Source: Marsupella aquatica
Taxonomy: Eukaryota > Marchantiophyta
Assembly (NCBI GenBank): GCA_973895155.1
Contig: OZ316897.1
Location: 17,112,001-17,176,000 of the forward strand
DNA length: 64,000 nucleotides
Reading direction: 5' to 3'
Shown here: positions 35,376-46,400 of the stretch, piece after piece
Layout of the letters: each line of letters opens with the position of its first letter
How positions within the stretch are numbered: position 1 is the stretch's first letter
Notes under the pieces: generated by a model
The model's database searches: none
Seen by the model: only the letters and a program-made list of their open reading frames with translations
Told to the model about the DNA's origin: nothing
Program-made: the position numbers and the translations under genes

Positions 35376-36073
35376 AACTCTTTCTTCGAATTCCAAACAA
35401 TATCACTGCGAGAAAACATGCAATTCTTTCATTTCCTGTATTAATCCCCTAGAACATAGAATACCTCCACCTTCACATTCGATCCAGAGTGGAGTAGTCT
35501 ACTCAGCTTGAACAAGATATCACCGAATCCCGAAGGAATTCCATTGTCTATCGACCGACCTCGGGATTTCTGACTCGAATCCCTCCAAGATTTTTCTCTT
35601 TGTATCTGTTTGAAGTTCATAATTTGAGAAAATGCCCATCACAGAAATCTCCGTGAAAAAACTTTCAGCCATTAAAGCGTATTAAAAACAAGGACGTTAT
35701 GATCAATAATAGTCCCTCGAAATGTGGGCTGGACTACTCTTTGGAGCATTAAACTCCACCAACTTGGACTAAGTTAGATAAGTTAGTCAAAAGGGTCATA
35801 ATAGACCAGAGTGCACTCCAAGCTTCCCCTCAAAGCATGTGCTAAAACACTCTTTGGGGCATAGTAGCCCACACTTTAAAGGCCTAATAAGAGAACGTTT
35901 TTTTTCATTTTATTGTTTTTAGTAAAAGTAGATGAGAAGTTTCATTATTTCCCCTCAAAATCTAGATCTTCTCCATATAGCATGCTCATCCTGGAACATG
36001 CTTTACTTTTTGTCTTGTAGTGATATTAAGTGGACAAAATTAAAGAGTAAGACTAGAATACATATTAAATGTG

Positions 36074-36253
36074 AATGAAATCAAATAATATAAATCAAGT
36101 ACATGCAATAAAAGCACATAGTGACCAATGGAAAGTACAATTTTATTACACAAAGTTGCTACGAGTTGTGTACAATGAAATCAAATAATATAAATAAAGC
36201 ACATGCAATAAAAGCACATAGTGACCAATGGAAAGTACAATTTTATTACACAA
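36074..36253 (+). repeat. 100-bp tandem duplication (second copy partial)
   Basis: AATGAAATCAAATAATATAA starts both copies, at 36074 and 36174. The second runs about 80 bp. Nearly identical, so recent. Confidence 0.9.
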
Positions 36254-36414
36254 GATCTTACCACATATTTCAATGTGTCTTATTAATGACTCTTATTCAA
36301 TAAAAACCATAAACTTAGGAAAGAAAGCCACAAGGGGACCTTAAGACAGGATGTGCTAACATTTCTTAGAATCATTCCTCTCACTCATGAGTATACTTAA
36401 AAGCGGTAGAAAAT

Positions 36415-36570
36415 GAAGCCCTTAGTTTCTCTCTAGGACTTAACAAAGTTTACAAATTAAGGGGGCTGCCAATATAAATTCAAAACACTATAGAAGCCCT
36501 TAGTTTCTCTCTAGGACTTAACAAAGTTTACAAATTAAGGGGGCTGCCAATATAAATTCAAAACACTATA
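36415..36570 (+). repeat. 78-bp tandem duplication
   Basis: Two apparently identical copies starting GAAGCCCTTAGTTTCTCTCT at 36415 and 36493. Confidence 0.95.
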
Positions 36571-37426
36571 GAATATCAAAAATTTAAAGGGGTCCAAAAA
36601 TGAATTAAAAGTCTATGTGATACAAAGGATGCCCCTTGTTAAGGTACATTCAAATAAAAATTCATAATACACAAATATGAATAAGTAGCAGCTTCAAAAA
36701 TTCTCCATATAAGTAGAGAACGTACAAGAACAGATGAGAATCTTTCTAAAGAGGTAATCCAAATCTTGACCTGGCCTTCTTTGCACGACTGTCCAAGAAT
36801 GCACTGAATAGGAAAAGAAAAATCTTGGGAGAAATTTGAAAAAGTGGAGTGAATTGTGTCTAAATGGTGTGTGGATAAGTGCAGTTCATGGATAAGGGCA
36901 GGCTCTATACATCCTTGTATAAATGCCACCTGGACGGTGATGTTTGCATTTCATGGATAAGTACAGGCCCTAAACATCCTTGTATATGTACCACCTGGTG
37001 GTATTTCCCAGGAGCTTGCACTTAGACAAGGTTTATTACCAAGTCTCAAATCTTATTATATAATTGCAAACAGAAACTACTTTTAAGGGCTACCATTTAG
37101 AATGAAGACTCTAGAATATAACTCAAATAAGAACAAAATGTACAATGTTTTTTAAATAAGACAAATCTAAAAGGTGCAAAAAAAATAGGTATACAAAGAT
37201 AAGGGAAAAGAGTATAGATTTTATTTATATATATTTTTCAATTTTTTTTGTTTTCAATTCTATTTACATTCAAGGAACTGGTAGTAGGCTAATATTGATA
37301 AAAAAAAACCATCTCATGGGAGTCCTGCAACTAGGGCTCACCAAAACTGGGTATAGCAGGGCAATGATATTTTTGGGCTGCCTCTCAGATTTGAGAGGGG
37401 TTACAACAGTGTGTGAAAATCCTAAC

Positions 37427-37474
37427 GGGAGTCAATGAAGAAGGGGAGTCAATGAAGAAGGGGAGTCAATGAAC
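37427..37474 (+). repeat. 17-bp tandem repeat, three copies
   Basis: GGGAGTCAATGAAGAAG is repeated at 37427, 37444 and 37461, the last copy incomplete. Confidence 0.9.
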
Positions 37475-39829
37475 ACACTCAAATCAAATCAGCTCCTCTC
37501 CTCGTAGCAGTCAGCCCTTAGTGTTGGTCACTACTATCACTCATGAATGGTAGGGCCTCACATTGCCCTACCAGTCATTCGTGCTACCCCGGGCCATAAC
37601 ACCACCGGACAAGGTCGCGCGCAAAAATTGAAAAAATTGATTGTATTTGAGACTCCCTATGGTAACATCCTTGTATAAGTGCGCCTATATGTTGAGTTCA
37701 AACATTTATTATCGAATCTTGAAAAGGACGGTGATCATTTCCCTTTAAAAGTGTCATGTATAAGTAGTGCAAATACTCGCTGACTGATGTGTGCGGTTTC
37801 CCTTGCCACTGTGGTGATTGATCGTTCAGTCACGTGTAGTGAATGGTGATCATTTCGCTGGCATTCGGAAATCAGAAATTGAAATCAGTGTCATCTATAA
37901 AGTCTAATCACTCTCAGACCGGGGTAGATATTTTGACAAATCAACTCAAAAATTTCAGAGGTTTCTGAATTGTGGGTGGCAATGAGATCAATTGAAGATG
38001 ACCATGGTACAAGTCGCAATTGGTATAGAAAACAAAGGATCTATGTATAGAACTTGGGGGCCAATCACTTGTTATTGCGGTTCATGCAGAGGATGCATGC
38101 AATCGAATGTGAAAAAGCAAACCTCGTTACTGCTCTTGGGATCGACTCATTTTGAAAACATATCGCGGAAGTTGCTGTTTGGCTCATTTGAGATCACGGT
38201 ATTCACTTATTCACAAAACACTTCACAAGATCTTAAATATCTACCTGGAAGCTTGCTCTTTTGCAATTTCGGTTCCAATTTATAACCAGAAACAAGTAAA
38301 TTTAATCGGTAATCCCACACACAACAGTGAACTCAAATTCTGAACTCATTATTTGCACATCATTGGATTCCGAGTGACCAATTTGTTTCTAAGTCTACGG
38401 TGAAAATCTGTTCTGCAGCTTGATGCCAAAAATCCTCATGAAATTGAATTTCTTTACAGCAGCATCGATTCCTCATGCTGCACCTTGTGTCTAGTGCAGC
38501 CGTCGTGATCTCCTGCTTCGAACTGTGGCTGACATGACCTGATAAAACTCATGCATTTGTCTAAACAAATGATTCCATTAAGGTGCACCAATATGCATAT
38601 GAACAATTCCATCAAGCTGCACTATACGCATATACACAATGAGTTCCATGACCATTTCCCCATGTCTTGTAGTTCCAAATAGCTCGATGGCAGCGCATGA
38701 CACACCTAGCTGGTGTTTCTTTAATGCACTTTGATCCAGGGCAACCCGCGGTCACCCATACAACCATTTCACCTGATACATATGGACCACTTTGGTGGCA
38801 TATATTGGTTACCAGTTTCTCCGCTTCGGATTGCCGGTGGTGCGAATGATTTGTCGGGCGCTTGTGCAAAATTGCATTCCTCAGCTGTCTTGTACTTTCA
38901 TTCTGGCTGACATGCTTTTTTCTTCAGGCCCGAATAATTACTTGCCCAATGAGACAAGAGATACCGGCCCTGAATGGATGAACGACAACAGAAACAGACA
39001 ATACAAAAGGATAAGTACAGGGAAAATTCTTGCCACCATCAGAGGAAGATGCAGAATCGTAACAAGAAGAAAAAGCTAGGACTACAGTCAAGAGATGAAC
39101 GTCACATGCTGCCAGCAATGAGAGCTTGCACCCCTTTTTCAAAACTTGAGTTCGAGTTGACATCACCAATTTCGCTCAAAATATTTCTGCTAAATTTCTT
39201 CACAGGCTCTGCGATGGACCAATTCGTTCATAGCCAATTTCGCCATTACCAATGGAATATTTCTTGATGTATCCGACGTAATCAGAACGACAAATTACAG
39301 TAGCAGAATGCAGACAGTGATGAAAATGTCAAACTAGAGAGAGAAACAAAACACTCTTGAGACAAATCTGGTCCAACAACGATTCCACATTTCGTCACGT
39401 TACATAACACTTCATAGGATGTATCTCCAGCATCTTGCACCAAGAAAACACGAAGGCTGTCGAATTCATATGATTATGGGTTCGGTTGCTAACGCACCTG
39501 ACGTGATGAGTTTAGTTAATTTTTTTACTTGGAGGCGAGTCTATTCATTGTACTGTATTTCTGTCTTTCTATGTGCAGTTGTTCTTCGGTGTCGTCTATG
39601 TTAGAATACACTCTAATTATAGAGTACAGTCCCAATGCTTTGGCGTTCGCTCTTCTTGTAAAAAGCTTCTGTTTGCTAAGAGTTTCTAGCCTACCACCCC
39701 CAATCAAGCCATTCATCAAGCATTGGGGATCGAGCATTGGGGATTTGCAGAGTGTTAACTTCATTCAGATTTTCCTGTGAGCCTGGCCAATAATTATCCC
39801 TAATGATTCCTACCAGATACTAGGATAGC

Positions 39830-40130
39830 TTATTTTTTAAGTGTGAATTTTTACCAAATTCCACCTCCCAAAAAAATGTCTGCCACTTTTGGCTAACATT
39901 CTCTAGACTTTTTTAACACCATTTGCCACTTTTCCACCTACTCATGGACCCCATTTGCCATCTAATGACCCTCCTTAAATCTGGGGATATCTGACAGTCA
40001 TGATTTAATTCAGGAAAATCTGGCAGAGAATATTCCTAGAGTCTTCTCCCTTAGAGAAGCCAATGTTGGCCACACTGGCTAAAAATTAAAAAAAAACCTT
40101 AAAAAAAAAGCTGATTAGGATCCTTTGGCT
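39830..40130 (+). repeat. Dispersed repeat family member (GCCAAATTCCACCTCCC family), copy 1
   Basis: It shares ACCAAATTCCACCTCCC, GCCACTTTTGGC, a CACCTA-TCA-GGACCCCA segment and a CTTAAATCTGG-G-TCTGACAGTCA segment with regions at 45.9-46.4 kb and 58.7-59.0 kb. Its tail (GGCTAAAAA...GCTGATTAGGATCC) also matches 46.39 kb. Non-coding. Element class unknown. Confidence 0.6.
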
Positions 40131-42185
40131 CTCAGCTCCATTCACCCTCCTCTTTTTTCTGCTTTTTTTGTGTTGAATTCTGTGTCTTCTCCTCTTTTCT
40201 GAACTCTATTTGTCTTTTTCCCTTCAATGTTTCTCATTTCTTCCTAACTCTATTTGGCTTTATCTCTTTTGTATCTTTCTCGTTTTTGGTTTTCGATTTT
40301 TGTTCTCTCGTTTCTTTTTATCTCTATCTATCGTGTTTTCTTTTGTATCTTTCTTCTTTTTCTTATTTATACATTTCCCTCATTTTTGTACTACTTTATC
40401 AAAGATGAAACATCTATGTACTCCAATGTGGTAAGATGAATAGGGCTTTTTCTTAAGTTTCTAATAGAACAAAATAGTGATCTAGTAGAGTGAGCCAGCT
40501 CATGGATGTAAGCAATTCAAACTGGCTTTAAAACCTTTTAAGCAGCTCAAATTCCACAAGAAAACTCCACAGAATTGGACAAAGCTATGGAATGCTATAA
40601 CAGATCCTTGCTGTAGGAGCAATACTATATGTCAAATGGAATGTTTCAACACAAATTTTAACAGATGACAGAATTGCAAAATAAAATGTGCACCATAGCT
40701 TGTGCTAAGCCCATATTTCTCTCATTGCAAGCCGTTCACCTATGCCTTTCTAGTTCCCACTTTACTGTAGTAATTTGTGACACTAGAGTTTGCTGAGAGC
40801 ATCCCGTAGACATGCTGTTCTGGAGTGTTTGGCCTCAATGGCATTATGGAGAAGACATGAAAGAGTCATAAAGAGAGTGTTGTAGTCTCATCATGCACCA
40901 CAAAAGACAAAATAGACTCAACCTGAATCCATAACTCAGACCTGCGAGTTGTGAGACAGTGAAAAAAATGGCACACAGAACTATCAATGTTGGTCACATT
41001 TTAGCAATGTGGCGGACACGGATTTTCCGCCACTTTTTTTCCCAGGAATCTCTCGCTGACTGCTACAAGAGGCAGCAGCACGACGTTTGAGGCGCACTAA
41101 TCTGAAGCACCACAGAAAGAACCGCAGCCCAAACATGTGAGTTATGGACATCAGTCACAAGTGGTAGGACAAACTTTTGCAACTCTGTCACTTTACTTCT
41201 GGGAAAAGGTGTGTGACCAATGCGATTCCACCCCTTTATTTCCAGGGAAAATGTGTGACTGTGACCAAACCAAAACCCATAAAGCCCCTGTTTGAAGTTA
41301 CGGGCAACTTGCCAAGTTGTCGGGCACATAAACTTGTCACTTACCGGGCGGAAATCGTTCAAAATGCCGGATATGCCTGATTATTCCCCAGCCCGGCCCG
41401 TCCCTTCCCGAACCTGGCCCAGCCCTGCACCCGGCCTGGACCCCGGACCGACCAGGGGGTTCGTGGGAGGGGGGGGGGGGGGGTCCGAACCTGGCCCAGC
41501 CCTGCACCCGGCCTGGACCCCAGACCGACCAGGGGGTTCGTGGGGGGGGGGTGACGGACTCTAAAGGCTCTCTTTGCCGGGCAAGTCCAAACCGGGCACA
41601 GAGTTGAGACTCCCTATTAAAGTGACTCTTGTCATTTTGGGGAAGAGTTGGCTTTGATCATAAAGAGAGTGTCGTGGTCTTATCCTCCACCACATAAGAC
41701 TGGTGCAACCAAAATAGGCTCAGCGTAACATGTGTGGCAGACTATACTCAGGAGGGGGCCATAAATCCATGTTCCAGAGCAAAAGTTGGGACTGTAGTTT
41801 CTCCTGAAGTCCGACTACGTCGACATGGAAGCTGAATGATTAGTTTGTTGAAGCGAGAATCCCACAGCAAATTCTCTCTGGTTTCCAATTGTAGCAGAGG
41901 GAAGCAGAGATCTCTCTATCAATTGAACACTTACTGTAGACTTATTAAATACTTGGGGGAATTCGAGGTATTGAAGGCCGTGACAATAATGAAGTGGTGG
42001 GTCACATTATCTGCTTGAGTGATTGTCAGTAAGCCAAGGCATCGTGTTGGGCAAGCGAACGGAGCTGTGAGAATTGGGTGAGAATTGGGTCATCAGGAGG
42101 TGAGCAATTCGTGGGTTGGATGTGAGTAGGGAGGCCGGTGGACCACGAAGGCAGGAAATCTCTTCCAGAAGACTGAGTGAATGAG
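40131..42185. other. Intergenic DNA upstream of the DnaJ-type gene
   Basis: The first 300 bases are very pyrimidine-rich. A segment containing TCATAAAGAGAGTGT recurs at 40866-40925 and 41658-41728, flanking the GC-rich duplication at 41.4 kb. TTGAGACTCCC near 41604-41614 resembles a Harbinger-type MITE end. No gene is seen. Confidence 0.45.
41408..41552 (+). repeat. GC-rich 77-bp duplication with long G-runs
   Basis: Two copies of a unit starting CCGAACCTGGCCCAGCCCTG (41408 and 41485). Each ends in a pure G-run (15 G at 41469-41483, 10 G at 41542-41551). Base composition is sharply different from the flanks. Confidence 0.9.
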
Positions 42186-44455
42186 ATGCTTCGAGGGATT
42201 GCGAAGGTGTCGCCATTCGCAGCCCCATGTCCCCCTGCACTAGACGGGAAGAGAATTTTGAAGTGGAGCTGCCACCGACGAGTTCGAGTTGTTAGCTTGG
42301 ATGCAGAAACTGCGGCACAGGAGGGAGATCGGTTGATTCGTGGGGTGGATGAGAGACGGAAGGAAGAGATCTGGGCGAAACCTACCAGCAATTCGTTTGT
42401 TAAACCCCTGTCCGATCTCTACCCGCGTCTGCCCTGCCGCTTCTGCAAGGGTATTGTACTGAACTGTACTCATCCTGCCCAATTTAATCTGAGAACATCT
42501 TAGGCACATCTTCTCTGAAGATTTCTCTGCACGTGGTCACCTCAAAAGATAGCCACTGAATTAGGCTCCGAGGCCTAGAAATTGTCGAATTTTTGAGCAT
42601 TTTGGGTCGATCTTGTGTCCATGAAGTGGAGTTTCGGAAGTTCTGTTTTGGTAGGGCAGTTCGTTGCGAATCTTAATCATGAGGAGTGTTTTCCATTCAA
42701 ATGTATTCTGTGCTTAAATACCACATTTAGACGTCATGAACTCTGTGACAAAAGTGAGTCCATCATTGATGCAGGTTTTAATGTATATGATATTTGCCAA
42801 GGAGATGACTAACCTAGCTGAGTAGCGCTCTGATTGTCTTGTCTGCCTCTTCATCTGCTACTCTATTTCTCGATCCTGATCGGGGATTCATTCTCAAACA
42901 ATTTTACCATTCTTTGTTTCTCTCTGTTTCAATATTTCAATCAAAAGATAAGTCGAAACGATGACCTTTCAAGGACTTTTCATAAAAAAATCAGGACAGG
43001 TGTTTGGCTTAAAGGAAACTAGTCATCGCATTGACTAGTGAGCGAGTAGATACATGAAACGAAGCCAATAATTAACCTACATTTACTCCGAAGCCCGAGT
43101 GGTAGTTTTGCTGAGAACTTAAGTTGAAAAAGAAGCACGGACGTGAATTGAAGCTTCGCTATTCAGCGTAAAGTAAGGAAGAAGTGTTGTATTTCCCTGC
43201 TGCAGTGCCATTATCTTTTGCTTCTGTCCGTGTATCCCTGTCGCTAGAACCCAATTTAGTAAATAAATATGTTCTGACCTTCCATTTTGTGTTTAAGCAG
43301 GTGTGGGCGAGGTTTTGTGTGACACATGTGATGGCAAGGGCAAATTTAATAGAGGTGGATATCACAAAAAGAACCCAGTATCAGTGGAGCGTATTATAGG
43401 TACGCAGCTTCTCGTCCCTTTATCCGCCTTGCAATAATCTTACCCTGCTATTGAGGAAGGAATGCATGACTGTCCTGGGAGCCTTCACTCAAGTTGATGG
43501 GATTTCATCTTTTCTCCTTGTATACAATGATTTTGGCTGTGCGCCTTCAAAGCTCAGCTCTTAGGCCTTAACATCATTTCGCTGGTGCGGTAAGCAAAAG
43601 CAGGATCCAAATGGACAGCCATGGAGACATTTTTTGGATGGCGTTATTTTCAGATTCAGTCAAAACGAAGAGGGTCAAGAAAAGACTGGTTTGTGGAAAT
43701 GGTTGCCACTTGTGATGATACTGCACGTTATTGGATGAATGTCCAAAATCTCAAGGTCAGTTATGGTGTTTTGAACCTTAAACAGTCTATCTGATTAATC
43801 TAGCCTAAGCAGGATCCAAGTGGACAGCCATGGAGAGGACTTTTGGATGGCGTCATTTTCGAGTTCGGTCAAAACAAAAAGGGTCAGGGAAAGTCTGGTT
43901 TGTGGAAATGAGTGCTACATGTGACGAAACTACGAGGTTTTGGGTTAACGTTCAAAACCTAAAGGTCAGCAGTCAGGTTTTCTTGCACTGGAAAAGAACT
44001 TTTCTTCTAGCCTTCTAGCTTAGAATTAATAACTTAGAAGGCACAGCTGAAGGATAGGCCTGTGCTTAACTTTGCTCAGTAGTTCTCTAATTAGTGTATT
44101 CTGTGAAGCATCCTGTTTAAGAATTGCAGTTTCCATGAGTAAGAAGGCTCAATTTTCTGAGAATACCTCGTCACTTTGAATTATAAGTTTTCGTGGACGT
44201 CGTGATCTATGTTGAAATCGTAAAATGGGAGGGCCCCCAGAACTTAACGCAGCTTTCATTGTTATGTGCTGTTTCCTCCAGGATAGGGAGAGGTGGAGCA
44301 TGGGTTGGCTCCAAAAGGTTGAAATACTTGACGCTCAAAATAAAGACACTGCGTCCAATCTAGTCTGTAAAGCTTGTAAAGGGAAGGGGCGACAGCCCTG
44401 CACTTGTACTTTCAGAGATCCTGATGAGACTGTATTGGACATTATAGAGGTTTAG
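42186..44455 (+). CDS. DnaJ-type zinc-finger protein with two alternative (mutually exclusive) exons
   Basis: Exons 42186-42450, 43301-43399, then EITHER 43604-43755 OR 43813-43964, then 44282-44455, give 229 residues. Cys pairs CRFC (84-87), CDTCDGKGKF (95-104), CKACKGKG (201-208) and CTC (212-214) form a DnaJ-like Cys-rich zinc finger. It is split by a Trp-rich ~60-residue insert beginning SKWTAM and continuing GWR...WFVEM..TCD...NVQNLK. This resembles plant DnaJ-related (BSD2-like) proteins without a J domain, which act as chaperones or in thiol chemistry; assigned by eye. The N-terminus (MLRGIAKVSPFAAP, then basic) looks like a plastid transit peptide. Both alternative exons are 152 nt, have intact splice sites and are open. 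Using both would shift the frame. Start ATG 42186 was chosen because it opens the leader; an out-of-frame ATG lies just upstream. Confidence 0.8.
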
Positions 44456-45877
44456 AGTGATTAAAAGAATTAGAAATTACTGTATCATATGACACCAAGG
44501 AATGTTCGAATTTGTGGTCGTAGATTGGCAGAGAGAAAGGTGCTGAATCTGGAGCTGCACTAGGCTAACCAGCTCTCTTTGTTTCAGCTGGTGAGAAATT
44601 GCACCGTCTGATTACGCTTGTTTGCGTTTTCTATGGGTAGCGCTTTTCCAATTTGTGAGATGAGTTCCAGGGAAGGGGCCATGTCATTTGAACGAAGGAA
44701 AACGAAATGACAAGTCAAGGAGTGGCGGCAAGTTGAGATGATGTCATTCACGCTGAAACACCTTGACTCGCTCAAAGGTTTTAGAGAGAGGCTAAGCATT
44801 TTGAGTCGTAAAAATAGAGGACACCTACTAAGCTTTGTTGATATCATTCAAGAGCTTCCTATCAATCATCGGGTATTCACCTCCTCGACGTCAATGAACC
44901 TAGCCGAGATCTAATGTCTGTTTGTCACCAAGGCATGTAGACATTCTCTACCGCAAACAGAAAGCAATCCAATTTCCTCGTGGCGCAATGTCGAGTAGAT
45001 TTTCTCCAGCTAAATTATATTGCAAACTCAAGAGCCCGCTGAGAAGAGCATATCTCTGTCATCTGAGGTCCATTTTGACGAGCTGTTTAAGGGGCTGGGT
45101 GCGGGAGCTCGCAGGCCTTCCAATTTTGGTTTCAGAAGTGCAGTTTGTGCACTCTCCATCTTTTTTGTGTGGATTTGTTGTGACCATGTGTGGTAGGTGG
45201 ATCGAGGAGCAGGAGCCCACCAGATTTAGGGCCCTTCCAGTCAGAGGTTTGTGAGGCACATAAACTGTTCACCGCTCGTCGCCTTGGGTCCATCACTATG
45301 TTAACACCAATTAGTATGAAATGACAAAAGTATCAACAGGAAATGGAATCCATAGCATTTGATCCACTGCAGATCTTTTGAGTAATGGCGGGTGATCAAA
45401 AGAGAGGTGATCCTGAGACTTGTGCCAGGTCTGTAGTTTTCTCATTTTCGAGCTGAATTTTTGGAATTGGGCAAACAGAGAAGGGTGGTGATCAAAAGAT
45501 ATGGATCCAGAATATTTTTCCAAAAATGTGTCTCATTAATTTAATATCCGACAGAAAGTGTGTTTTGAATGTTATTGGGCATTCCAACAGCTATCTTTCT
45601 CGAAGGAATGCCAAATGCCAAATCCGATTAGAGGATTGACTTAAAATGCAATCAATATTTTCTGGTTTGGGTTTTAGCCCTAGTTAGCCTGTACATATAT
45701 TTATTTTTTCATTTTTATCGTGTTCGCCAAGTCAAGACAATAGGTAGATTGTTTCTTGCATTGTTGTGTCAGTTTTGTGTTAGTTTGGACATAGCCTACA
45801 CATGGATGGTTTCTTGTTTTGTGAAAGCCGAGACATAGTTACGACATGGATCCTGTCTTGTGGTGTCGTGTCAGTTT

Positions 45878-46400
45878 GAGTTATTCGAGACCGGTCTGTG
45901 ACACAGTTATCTGTAGTATTTGAACTTCAGGGATATGAAGAACACCATTGGATCATTCAGTCTGTATTATAAGAACTTCAGGGATCGGAAGCGCACCACT
46001 GGATCTGGTTTTAGCCTTTTTTTTTCAGTAGCTAGAAAATTGGTAGATTCCATCTCTCTGAAAAGTGAAATTTTTGGCCAAACTTAGCCAGAATTTTTGT
46101 CTCTCACTTGGCAGTTTCCCACCTAGCCAGAATCTTTGAGTTAGTCGAGACCGGTCCGTGATAATTTAATCTGTATCATTAGGTCTTCAGAGATTTGACG
46201 AGCACCATTGGATTTGGTTTCAGCCTTTGGTTAAGTAGCTAAAATTTGCTAGATTCTCTCGCTGAAAAGTACCATTTTTTGAAAAAATGGGCCATGGTTT
46301 TTGTCCTCCACTACCCAGAATCTGACGTCCTTAAATCTAGGGTGCTCTGACTGTCAGAAATTAGTCTAGGGAAAACTAGCCTGGCTAAAAACAAACAACC
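45878..46400 (+). repeat. ~260-bp tandem duplication, dispersed repeat family copies 2 and 3
   Basis: Units start GAGTTATTCGAGACCGGTC at 45878 and GAGTTAGTCGAGACCGGTC at 46138. They share the CACCATTGGAT, AGTAGCTA and GCTGAAAAGT segments. The second unit carries the CTTAAATCTAGGG...CTGACTGTCAG segment shared with 39.97 kb. Confidence 0.7.

Larger units (their letters stand above)
35376..39829. other. Intergenic DNA with several local duplications
   Basis: No gene is recognised. Frames here are short and carry no domain. A possible small inverted-repeat element (TGTGGGCT...AGCCCACA) lies near 35720-35870. TTTGAGACTCCC at 37646-37657 looks like one end of a Harbinger-type MITE. Confidence 0.45.

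Noticed and set aside
36074-36570. Closely spaced repeats resembling a CRISPR array
   Set aside because: They are simple head-to-tail duplications with no spacers, in a plant nuclear context.
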